This document shows, one piece after another, positions 1 to 8,015 of a stretch of DNA of 23,900 nucleotides. The first letter of the stretch is position 1. The number at the start of each line of letters is the position of its first letter. The notes under the pieces are model-generated. The model did no database searches. It saw nothing but the letters and a program-made list of their open reading frames with translations, and was not told the DNA's origin. Position numbers and translations under genes: made by a program. Origin of the DNA: a virus; the IMG/VR virus record IMGVR_UViG_3300041964_000041, positions 1 to 23,900 of that record; one strand, given 5' to 3'.

Positions 1-79
1 GGGACGTCAAGGCGCACGCCGCGGGGCCGCTGTGGCGCTGTAATAGTTTTTATGGCGCCGGCGGTCCTCGCCACTGTGA
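1..79 (+). pseudogene. 3' end of minor tail protein gene, fold-back copy
   Basis: This is the last part of the minor tail protein gene that ends at 5320 on the other arm. It encodes the closing Val-Lys-Ala-His-Ala region and stops at TGA 77-79. An AT-rich stretch of about 13 bases (TGTAATAGTTTTTA region, 40-53) interrupts it and is absent from the right arm, so this copy is damaged. It is listed only to explain the left edge of the window. Confidence 0.7.
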
Positions 80-92
80 TGAGGGGAACCCG

Positions 93-567
93 GTGTCGTC
101 ATTTCGCAGCCGGCGAGGCACCATGGCGACGAAGTTCGAAGCGCTGTCCGAAGATCGTCTCCAGGTCGCCGACGAGACGGTCAACAACTCGTCGGCGATG
201 CAGAACGACAACGAGTTGTCATCGCCGTCGCCGCGTCGAAGAAGTACCGCTCCTGTCCCGGATCATCTACAACTCCAACTCGACCGCGGACATGAAGTCC
301 AGTTCACCTACCCGGTCGGGCTCACCGCCACGTACAGCCTGCTCTGCGTCGGTCGGGCTGGCGACCTGGGCGTGTGTATGAGCAGTACGAGACCGGCGTC
401 GGGATCGTCGAAGGGGCCGTGCGCCGACCGGTCCATCCACTCAACGGCCCCGTCGCCGGGGTGGGACCGCCCGGACGCTGCAATGCGTGCAGAAACACCG
501 CGAAACTGAGCAACACCGTGGTCAAGGCCGGGTCCTACCTGGAACTGTCGAGATCGTCACGTTCTGA
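93..567 (+). pseudogene. Structural protein, fold-back copy of 4817-5307
   Basis: The GTG start at 93 follows a GAGGGGAA ribosome site, and the gene ends at TGA 565-567. Several indels move the frame, so no single frame carries the whole protein. The segments recovered (TKFEAL, ADETVNNSSAMQNDNEL, YEQYETGVGIVEGA) match the right-arm gene, which is the better copy. Function is discussed there. Confidence 0.75.
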
Positions 568-584
568 ACCGGAGGGGGACCCGA

Positions 585-1442
585 TTGCTATCTCCGCTCC
601 GACCCCGCTACCGCGCCGAGTACGTCCGGCGCAGCTGCAGGTGTTCATCGACGAGGCCCGCGACGGTTCGCGCTGCCGGGCCACAGCACGTCGGCGCCAA
701 GGGCGACCGGGGCCACTCGTCGGGGCTACCACCGGTCCCGTAACTGGATCATCAACTCGCCGGATTCCCGGTCTCGGCGAGGACTACTCGGTCCGCTCGG
801 CCGACGACCAGCGCGGTGACGCGAACTGGCTGGCCGCCGTGGACATCTCCCTGCCGACCGGCGAGCTTGTCGCGGTGTCCCGCCGGCTCAAAGCCGCCTC
901 CGACGCCCGCGACCCCCGGCTGCCACGGCTGCGGGAGTTCCTCGGCACCGTCAACGGCACCAGCCCCCTACGGCTGGGACTTTCTCGGCCGGTTACACGA
1001 AAACCCCGGACCGGTCGCACCTGTGGCACCTGCACCTGTCCCGGACCCGCCGCTACGCCGACACCCCGATGACCGCAATACTTGACGTGATGTCGGAGAG
1101 ACGACGACATGGCGCTGGCACCGGACGAAAAGCAGATGCTCCTCAACGTCCACGACTGGCTGTTCGACTTCATGCGCGGCTGGTCACCGCCGACGCCGGC
1201 ACCCCGCACTCAAGACCTACGTCCCCAACCAGGTGCTCAACCAGCTGTTGGCCAGGCCGGTCACCGCGCCGGTGGTGATGACCGCCGCCGACCGGGCCGC
1301 GATCGTCGAGGACCTGAAGGCGGCGATCCTTGCCGAACTGCCCGACACCCCCACCGTCGAGGACATCAACGCCGCCGTCGACAAGGCCGTGGACACGCGG
1401 ATCAACGGCGCGACGATCCGGACGGCCGGACACGGCACCTAA
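585..1442 (+). pseudogene. Endolysin (M15-like peptidase), fold-back copy of 3932-4800
   Basis: The TTG start at 585 follows GGAGGGGGACCC, and the gene ends at TAA 1440-1442, overlapping the next ATG by one base. Indels split it into at least three frames. This copy preserves the active-site stretch GYHRSRNWI near 723-750, which the right arm garbles. The right arm in turn preserves WREFLGTVNGTSPYGWDF better. The two arms together give a continuous endolysin sequence. Confidence 0.8.
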
Positions 1443-1911
1443 TGCCCGACGTCCTGCTGTCGGGCCTGGCCCCACAGGTCGGGGCCGGCGGGCTGCTCGC
1501 GGTGTTCATCCTGGCTCTAGTCACCGGCCGGTTGATCACCCGGTCCTCACACCAGGACCGGATCGCCGACAAGGACGCACAGATCGCGTATCTGCACGCG
1601 GCGCTGGACAAGCGCGACGAGCAGGTCCGCAAGCTGCTCGAAGGCCAGGAGTTGTCGGTGCGGGCTACTGGAGGATCTGAAAGCCAAGGCGAAACGCCCG
1701 ACAAGGCGGCGGGCGGTGAGGCTGTGGCGGTGGTGGCGCCGCCGCCGCGCCGCCGCGTCGACGGAGCTGCACGCCGCCCGGGAGCGACTGGAGACGACCA
1801 ACGGAGACGACGCGAAGGTCGACCACGTGATGGGCCGCGTCGAGCAGGCGCTACGAGAAAACAACCTCGCCCCGTACGTGATGCAGCCTCGGCATAACGA
1901 AACGGCAGTGA
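1442..1911 (+). pseudogene. Coiled-coil membrane protein, fold-back copy of 3462-3932
   Basis: It starts with MPDVLLSGLAPQVGAGG at 1442 and ends at TGA 1909-1911. Against the right-arm copy there is a one-base insertion near 1660 and a short deletion near 1888, so the frame is broken twice. See the right-arm entry for function. Confidence 0.8.
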
Positions 1912-1915
1912 TGCG

Positions 1916-2657
1916 GTGACCGCCACCCTCTACAAGCATTTGATGATCGCCATAACTGCGTTCGGTCTGCTCGGCTGCGTAACGTTCGTTGTCGCCTACG
2001 CCGTCCGCTCCGGCGGCACCTGGATACACCAGGAAGCCGGCCGGTTCCTCATGGTCGTCTACACAAGCCTGGCGATGCTGTTGGCCCTCGTCCTGTCCAA
2101 CCAGATATTCGCCGACTGGCCCGGCCGCCGCCAGATCACCGTGGCGCTGTTCGTCCTCTACTGCATCAAGGCGTGGTGGCCCCTGCGGCTACTCACCCGC
2201 GCTCAGGAAGACGCCCGCCGCCGCCGCGCCGCCGACGACCACGCCCAGCCGCCCAGAGACCCGCCGACCGTGGCCGACATCGAAGGAGGCGCACCGATGG
2301 TCGACAGCATCCCCGTACCACCCTCCCGGGAAGCCGACGCCCGTAACCGGGCGCTGCGTACGTTCCTGCAAGGACTCGGCGTCGACATCGTGGTGGCCCT
2401 GGCCCTGACCGTCGGCCCGGCGCTCGTCGGGTCGGAGTTCACCTGGTCCCGCGCCTACTGGCAGACCCTCGGCCTGATCGCCGCCAAGACCGTGATCACG
2501 ACGATTGTGTCGTACGTGACCCGTAAGCTGATCCCCCCCCACGTCGAACCTGACCGGGCCGTCCGCCCGGCCAAACCCGAACCGGTCCAGACCGACCCGC
2601 CCACCAAGCCACCAGCGACCGCCGCCATACCGCTGGAGCGGCACCAGCGGCACGTAG
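1916..2657 (+). pseudogene. Membrane protein plus holin, fold-back copy of 2721-3457
   Basis: The GTG start at 1916 opens a frame that runs unbroken through the internal ATG at 2297 to the poly-C run at 2533-2540. The run adds seven C and a nearby T is missing, which destroys the C-terminus. In the consensus of both arms the gene ends at TAG 2655-2657 (..WSGTSGT*). From 1916 to about 2530 the copy matches the right arm closely, so the read-through past the internal start is seen in both arms. Confidence 0.78.
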
Positions 2658-2681
2658 CGGCCCGTACAGACGGACCGGCCC

Positions 2682-2696
2682 GACCCCCAGGGGGTC
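2682..2696. other. Centre of the inverted repeat: GACCCCC-A-GGGGGTC
   Basis: The symmetry axis is base 2689, a single unpaired A between GACCCCC and GGGGGTC. It lies 32 bases beyond the stop codons of the two holin copies (2657 and 2721). If the real genome carries a GC-rich hairpin here, for example a terminator behind the lysis genes, the 3' end could have folded back and primed synthesis of the second arm. Only the axis is seen; the mechanism is inferred. Confidence 0.85.
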
Positions 2697-2720
2697 GGCC
2701 GGTGCCGTCTGTACGGGCCG

Positions 2721-3076
2721 CTACGTGCCGCTGGTGCCGCTCCAGCGGTATGGCGGCGGTTCGCTGGGTGGCTTGGTGGGCGGGTCGGTCTGGACCGGTC
2801 GGGTTTGGCCGGGCGGACGGCCCGGTCAGGTTCGAACGTGATCAGCTTACGGGTCACGTACGACACAATCGTCGTGATCACGGTCTTGGCGGCGATCAGG
2901 CCGAGGGTCTGCCAGTAGGCGCGGGACCAGGTGAACTCCGACCCGACGAGCGCCGGGCCGACGGTCAGGGCCAGGGCCACCACGATGTCGACGCCGAGTC
3001 CTTGCAGGAACGTACGCAGCGCCCGGTTACGGGCGTCGGCTTCCCGGGAGGGTGGTACGGGGATGCTGTCGACCAT
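2721..3076 (-). CDS. Probable holin (two membrane segments)
   Basis: The ATG at 3076 (MVDSIPVPPSREADARN) follows a strong GAAGGAGG ribosome site. Combining both arms restores one missing base and gives a protein of about 118 residues ending PPYRWSGTSGT at TAG 2721-2723. Residues about 28-47 (GLGVDIVVALALTVGPALVG) and 60-80 (TLGLIAAKTVITTIVSYVT) form two hydrophobic segments. They are followed by a basic, Pro-rich, charged tail typical of holins. Small proteins of this pattern commonly sit just downstream of the endolysin in actinophages and permeabilise the membrane to release it. Neighbours are the endolysin and a coiled-coil membrane protein upstream. The holin role is inferred from size, topology and position; no unique motif proves it. 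Confidence 0.7.
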
Positions 3077-3457
3077 CGGTGCGCCTCCTTCGATGTCGGC
3101 CACGGTCGGCGGGTCTCTGGGCGGCTGGGCGTGGTCGTCGGCGGCGCGGCGGCGGCGGGCGTCTTCCTGAGCGCGGGTGAGTAGCCGCAGGGGCCACCAC
3201 GCCTTGATGCAGTAGAGGACGAACAGCGCCACGGTGATCTGGCGGCGGCCGGGCCAGTCGGCGAATATCTGGTTGGACAGGACGAGGGCCAACAGCATCG
3301 CCAGGCTTGTGTAGACGACCATGAGGAACCGGCCGGCTTCCTGGTGTATCCAGGTGCCGCCGGAGCGGACGGCGTAGGCGACAACGAACGTTACGCAGCC
3401 GAGCAGACCGAACGCAGTTATGGCGATCATCAAATGCTTGTAGAGGGTGGCGGTCAC
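2721..3457 (-). CDS. Membrane protein with three N-terminal membrane segments, in frame with the holin
   Basis: The GTG start at 3457 lies five bases after the previous stop (3462) and encodes MTATLYKHLMIAITAFG. Hydrophobic segments are near residues 8-28, 44-64 and 74-92, followed by an Arg-rich cytoplasmic stretch (EDARRRRAADD). No stop occurs before the internal holin ATG at 3076, in either arm. The frame can therefore make a long protein of about 245 residues ending at 2721, plus the shorter holin from the internal start. An N-terminally extended partner is a known arrangement in holin/antiholin systems. A stop lost to the same sequencing error in both arms cannot be excluded. If it is separate, the first gene ends near 3080 and is a three-segment lysis-region membrane protein of about 125 residues. 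Confidence 0.6.
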
Positions 3458-3461
3458 CGCA

Positions 3462-3932
3462 TCACTGCCGTTTCGTTATGCCGAGGGCCTGCATCACGTA
3501 CGGGGCGAGGTTGTTTTCTCGTAGCGCCTGCTCGACGCGGCCCATCACGTGGTCGACCTTCGCGTCGTCTCCGTTGGTCGTCTCCAGTCGCTCCCGGGCG
3601 GCGTGCAGCTCCGTCGACGCGGCGGCGCGGCGGCGGCGCCACCACCGCCACAGCCTCACCGCCCGCCGCCTTGTCGGGCGTTTCGCCTTGGCTTTCAGAT
3701 CCTCCAGTAGCCGCACCGACAACTCCTGGCCTTCGAGCAGCTTGCGGACCTGCTCGTCGCGCTTGTCCAGCGCCGCGTGCAGATACGCGATCTGTGCGTC
3801 CTTGTCGGCGATCCGGTCCTGGTGTGAGGACCGGGTGATCAACCGGCCGGTGACTAGAGCCAGGATGAACACCGCGAGCAGCCCGCCGGCCCCGACCTGT
3901 GGGGCCAGGCCCGACAGCAGGACGTCGGGCAT
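3462..3932 (-). CDS. Membrane-anchored coiled-coil protein of the lysis cassette
   Basis: The 156-residue protein starts with the ATG at 3932, sharing one base with the endolysin stop (TAATG), which implies translational coupling. Residues about 14-30 (GGLLAVFILALVTGRLI) form one membrane segment. A charged heptad-like region follows (IADKDAQIAYLHAALDKR to LLEDLKAKAK), then a very basic Trp/Arg cluster (LWRWWRRRRAA, about 93-103) and a second helical region (ELHAARERLETTNGDD). It ends at TGA 3462, five bases before the next start. Proteins with one membrane segment and a coiled coil next to endolysin genes are often holin-associated or spanin-like, but no lipobox or recognised domain is visible. 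The exact function is unknown. Confidence 0.72.
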   Translation of the reverse strand: MPDVLLSGLAPQVGAGGLLAVFILALVTGRLITRSSHQDRIADKDAQIAYLHAALDKRDEQVRKLLEGQELSVRLLEDLKAKAKRPTRRRAVRLWRWWRRRRAAASTELHAARERLETTNGDDAKVDHVMGRVEQALRENNLAPYVMQALGITKRQ

Positions 3933-4800
3933 TAGGTGCCGTGTCCGGCCGTCCGGATCGTCGCGCCGTTGATCCGCGTGTCCACGGCCTTGTCGACGGC
4001 GGCGTTGATGTCCTCGACGGTGGGGGTGTCGGGCAGTTCGGCAAGGATCGCCGCCTTCAGGTCCTCGACGATCGCGGCCCGGTCGGCGGCGGTCATCACC
4101 ACCGGCGCGGTGACCGGCCTGGCCAACAGCTGGTTGAGCACCTGGTTGGGGACGTAGGTCTTGATGTGCGGGGGTGCCGGCGTCGGCGGTGACCAGGACC
4201 GCGCATGAAGTCGAACAGCCAGTCGTGGACGTTGAGGAGCATCTGCTTTTCGTCCGGTGCCAGCGCCATGTCGTCGTCCTCTCCGAACATCACGTCAAGT
4301 ATTGCGGTCATCGGGGTGTCGGCGTAGCGGCGGGTCCGGGACAGGTGCAGGTGCCACAGGTGCGACCGGTCCGGGGTTTTCGTGTACCGGCCGAGGAAGT
4401 CCCAGCCGTAGGGGCTGGTGCCGTTGACGGTGCCGAGGAACTCCCGCCAGCCGTGCAGCCGGGGGTCGCGGGCGTCGGAGGCGGCTTTGAGACGGCGGGA
4501 CACCGCGACAAGCTCGCCGGTCGCAGGGAGATGTCCACGGCGGCCAGCCAGTTCGCGTCACCCGCGCTGGTCGTCGGCCGAGCGGACGAGTAGTCCTCGC
4601 CGAGGACCGGGAATCCGGCGAGTTTGATGATCCAGTTACGGGACCGGTTGGTAGCCCGACGAGTGGCCCAGGTCGCCCTTGGCGCCGACGTGCGTGGCCG
4701 GCAGCGCGAACCGTCGCCGGGCCTCGTCGATGAACACCTGCAGCTGCGCCGGGATCGTACTCGGCGCGGTTAGCGGGGGTCGGTTAGCGGAGATAGGCAA
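3932..4800 (-). CDS. Endolysin, M15-like zinc peptidase
   Basis: The TTG start at 4800 is supported by GGAGGGGGACCC just before it. The frame is broken by several indels but is recoverable with the fold-back copy, giving about 285 residues. The N-terminal domain has ALPATHVGAKGDLGHSSGY followed by HRSRNWI, then NWLAAVDIS, WREFLGTVNGTSPYGWDF and SHLWHLHLS. This spacing of His, Asp and His-x-His fits the zinc site of M15-type D,D- or L,D-peptidases that cut peptidoglycan cross-links. After a GEDDDMALAPDEKQ linker comes a helical C-terminal part (QVLNQLLARPVTAPVVM, AAIVEDLKAAILAELPD) without a recognised wall-binding motif. It is followed directly by two membrane-protein genes, as expected for a lysis cassette. 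Family assignment is from motifs only. Confidence 0.78.
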
Positions 4801-4816
4801 CGGGTCCCCCTCCGGT

Positions 4817-5307
4817 TCAGAACGTGACGATCTCGACCAGTTCCATGGTAGGACCCGGCCTTGACCACGGTGTTGCTCAGGTTCGCGGTGTTTCTGCGCC
4901 CACTGCAGTTGCAGCGTCCCGGCGGTCCCACCCACGGCGACGGTGCCGTTGATGATGATGGACCGGTCGGCGCCGGCCCCTTCGACGATCCCGACGCCGG
5001 TCTCGTACTGCTCATACACCGCCCAGGTCGCCAGACCCGACCCGACGCAGAGCAGGCTGTACGTGGCGGTGAGCCGACCGGGTAGGTGAACTGGAACTTC
5101 ATGTCCGCGGTCGAGTTGGAGTTGTAGATGATCCGGGACAGGAGCCGGTACTTCTTCGACGCGGCGACGGCGATGACACAACTCGTTGTCGTTCTGCATC
5201 GCCGACGAGTTGTTGACCGTCTCGTCGGCGACCTTGGAGACGATCTTCGGGACGAGCGCTTCGAACTTCGTCGCCGATGGTGCCTCGCCGGCTGCGAAAT
5301 ACGACAC
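4817..5307 (-). CDS. Virion-associated protein of unknown function
   Basis: The GTG start at 5307 follows GAGAGGGGA, and the gene ends at TGA 4817-4819, 16 bases before the endolysin start. Joining frames broken by at least three indels gives about 163 residues: MSYFAAGEAPSATKFEAL, then VADETVNNSSAMQNDNEL, SRIIYNSNSTADMKFQF, SLLCVGSGLATWAVYEQYE, IIINGTVAVGGTAGTLQLQW and a closing NTVVKAGSYMELVEIVTF. The second half is beta-rich with an aromatic/Gly pattern seen in small receptor-side tail proteins. Its place between the last minor tail gene and the endolysin also suggests a tail-tip or fibre component. I know similar actinophage proteins only as uncharacterised structural genes. Confidence 0.68.
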
Positions 5308-5319
5308 GTGTTTCCCCTC

Positions 5320-8015
5320 TCACAGTGCGAGGACCGACGGGCGCCACCGCGCCACAGCGGCCCCGGCGGCGTGCGCCTTGACGATCCCGTTAAACCGAAC
5401 GGTCACGGTGAACGACTGCGGCGAGGAGGTGCCGGTGCAGGCGGTGACGGTCATCCGTTCCCCGCCGACCTCGATGTCGTAGGGCTCGTCGACGGTGGAC
5501 CACAGGTTTCCCGGTCACGGTCACGGACAGGCGGTGCCGGTGGTGGTGACCACGCCGGCCATCGTCGACCGCTGGTGTCCAGGCGGCCGGTGTTGCCGGT
5601 GCCGCCGATGACGGCGACCTGCCACGGCCCGGCGGGGCTGGTGTTGGCCTGGACCAGCCACGTGTACGGCCGATCGTCTCGGTGTACCCGTCCAGGTGCA
5701 CGTCGATCGGGTCCGGTGGCAGTTCCGGCGGCGGGTGTGGTCACCTGGATCCGCGACCCGGGGGCGCAGCGCACCCAGTCCGGTATCCGGGCCGGGGACC
5801 GCACCAGGTTGAGCCCGAGGCGGTACTGGAGTTCCTCGGTGGTGCCCCAGGTGCAGCCGCCACTGGGCGTGTGGCAGCGGCCGGAGGTCGGTGTGGAAGT
5901 TCACGACACCGAGTCGTCATAGAGCCCGTACGCGGCGATGTGGTCCGGGTCGAACGCGCGGGCCCGGGCGCCGTCCTTGCGTTTGGACTTCCCAGTCGTT
6001 GCGGACCCGCCGGTCGTCGTCGACGGGGGCGAGGTCGTTGATTTCCCCGGCCGCGCAGTTGAGGTCATCGCCACGGCCTGGTTGTACAGGTCGGCGCGGG
6101 TCAGGTAGGACAGCCCGTAGTTACGTTCGATGAGCAGACCACCGTCGACGGCTTCGGCTTCCCGGATCAGGTCCAGCACCGACCCGGACGGCTGCGGGCC
6201 GGTGTTCTCGGTGACGGCGAACGGGTCCACGTCGGTGGGGATGTCGTTCTCCACGCACAGCGCCCAGATCCGCACCGCACACGACTCCCCCACCCACCGT
6301 TGAGGGCGTTCCAGCCCGGGGAGGTGTTGGTGTCGTCGTAGATGGCGATATGGCCGATGGTGGCGCCGGCCAGGCCGGTCGACGCGGCGGTGGAGAACCC
6401 CAGCACCGTGCCGACGGTGCGGCCCGGTTCGGTGCCGGTGACGGTGGTGTCGGTGGACGTCGACGCGATCCGCAACGCCCAGTCGATGTCCGCGCCGTTC
6501 TGCACCGCGCGGGCCTCGATGAGCCAGGCCAGCCCGTGGTGGATGTCGAAGTTGATCGTCGGGGCGGCCAGGATGTCGGTGGCCCCGGAGATCGCCTCCA
6601 GTTGGATCGTCGACGGCGCACCGCCTTGATGGTGACCCGCCAGCCCAGCAGGCCGGTGGTCTGCCAGCCCAGCGGGTAGACCTCGGCGGTGCCCAGGTCG
6701 GTGGGCAGGTACAGCGCGAACCGGACCGCCATCTTCCCGGTGGCGGTGTAGGGGGGCACCACCCCGGACAGTTGCGGGTCCGCCCCGAGCAGCGGCAACT
6801 GTTCCGACCCGACGATCGCCGACGACCCGCCCGGGTCGAGCTGCGTGTACATGATCGGCGGGGAGTTCGTGGACGCGGCGAACCACGCGGCGTCGTCGCC
6901 GTCCTCCATCGGCCAGTACGCGACGGGCTGGGCGTAGGCCGGGTGGGTCCACTGCCGTTTCACCGCGGAGTTGACCCGCTGCCCCTGCTCCAGGCGGCGC
7001 AGCACCCGGACGCGGCGGCCGGCACGAACGCGTGGTTGCCGGACTTGTCCCAGCGCAGCGGCAGTTCGTCCAGGTAGCCGTCGAACCGGTTCGGGTAGGC
7101 CACCGTCGCCGTGTAGTTGTCGTAGGTGGCGGTGGGCATGGCGGCGTTGGTGTTCCCGACGTCGCGGCCGGTGCGGATCCCCACCGCCCCGGCGGTGGAG
7201 ACGTCGGCGCCCAGGTACTCGACGTGCCAGCGGGTCGGTTCGGTGGCGCCCTGCCAGACCCGCATCCGGAACCCGGTCCCGATGAGCTGCGCCCGGACCT
7301 TCAACGGGGTGGCTGCGGCGTGGGTCAACCCGGTGACCACCGCGGTGGCCAGCGTCGACCCGCCGACGGTGGTGGTGTCCTGGTGCAGGCTCGCGGTGAC
7401 CGCACCGCCGACGGCGACGGTGACCCGGGCCAGGTAGTAGTCGGTGGCCGAGGTCCGGCGAAACAGCAGGTTCGCCGGTTCCAGCGGACCGCCGGTCGGG
7501 GCGGCGCAGGTGACCGTCACCGTCTGGTCGACGTCGCGGGCCGACACCGCCGCGAGGTGACTGGACCGGTACGTCGCCGCCGCGGTCACCTCGTGGGTCG
7601 CCGCGGAACCGGTGACGTCGAAGTCAGCGGCGACGGTGGCGCCGTTACCGAAGTTCGTCCAGGCGCCGCCGGTGTCGGCCGACCCCCACCCGGCGACGAC
7701 GGCACGGCTGAACGTGTCCGCCGCCACGGTGGTGGCCGAGTCGACGACCACCTGCAGCGGCGTGCCCCGCCGGATCCGGCCGTACCACGGCCCGGCCGGG
7801 TTACGGGCCACCCACCGCCCGTCGGTGTTGTCCACGGTCAGCCGGCACGTCGACGGGGTGACGTTGGACTGGTCGTCGGGCCGGCCGACACTGATACCGA
7901 TGTTGTCGCGGATCAGCACCCACTGGGTGGCGTCGGTCCACTCCCACGAGTACGGGGCGGCCGAGCGGTCCGCGCCGAGCGCGACCCGGACCCGCACCGC
8001 CAGCGGCGTGCTCAT
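5320..8015 (-). CDS. Large minor tail protein
   Basis: The ATG at 8015 overlaps the tape-measure stop (ATGA). The protein can be followed through at least six indels (near 7010, 6625, 6290, 6060, 5915 and 5700-5500) to TGA 5320-5322, about 895 residues. The start (LAVRVRVALGADRSAAPY) and early section (DGRWVARNPAGPWYGRIRR) belong to the tail-tip proteins that follow tape measure genes in actinophages. Residues about 100-320 look like a concanavalin-type beta sandwich (DTFSRAVVAGWGSADTGG onward). A second one starts near AQPVAYWPMEDGDDAAW. The C-terminal part has LLIERNYGLSYLTRADLYN, RAFDPDHIAAYGLYDD and VDEPYDIEVGGERMTVT, ending VKAHAAGAAVALWRPS. It probably forms the tail tip and may bind sugars. 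Naturally it should be one open frame. Confidence 0.82.

Larger units (their letters stand above)
1..2688 (+). repeat. Left arm of a 5.4 kb inverted repeat (fold-back copy of 2690-5388)
   Basis: Read on the plus strand, this arm repeats gene by gene what 2690-5388 reads on the minus strand: tail protein end, structural protein, endolysin, coiled-coil membrane protein and holin region. The arms are not identical. The left has an AT-rich insertion near 40-53, a run of eight C at 2533-2540 where the right arm has none, and many one-base indels. Such independent errors fit two reads of one molecule joined head to head. A genuine inverted terminal duplication is the less likely alternative. Confidence 0.93.
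2690..5388 (-). repeat. Right arm of the 5.4 kb inverted repeat, continuous with the rest of the phage
   Basis: This arm is the reverse complement of 1-2688 and continues without a break into the minor tail protein gene, so it is the genomically placed copy. The match to base 1 ends near 5388 only because the window ends there. The arm lengths differ by about 11 bases, the net result of independent indels. Confidence 0.93.

Noticed and set aside
1916-3457. Two identical-looking 422-codon frames crossing the palindrome axis
   Set aside because: Each reads the real membrane/holin gene and then runs past its lost stop into antisense sequence of the other arm. The second halves are artefacts of the fold-back and missing bases.
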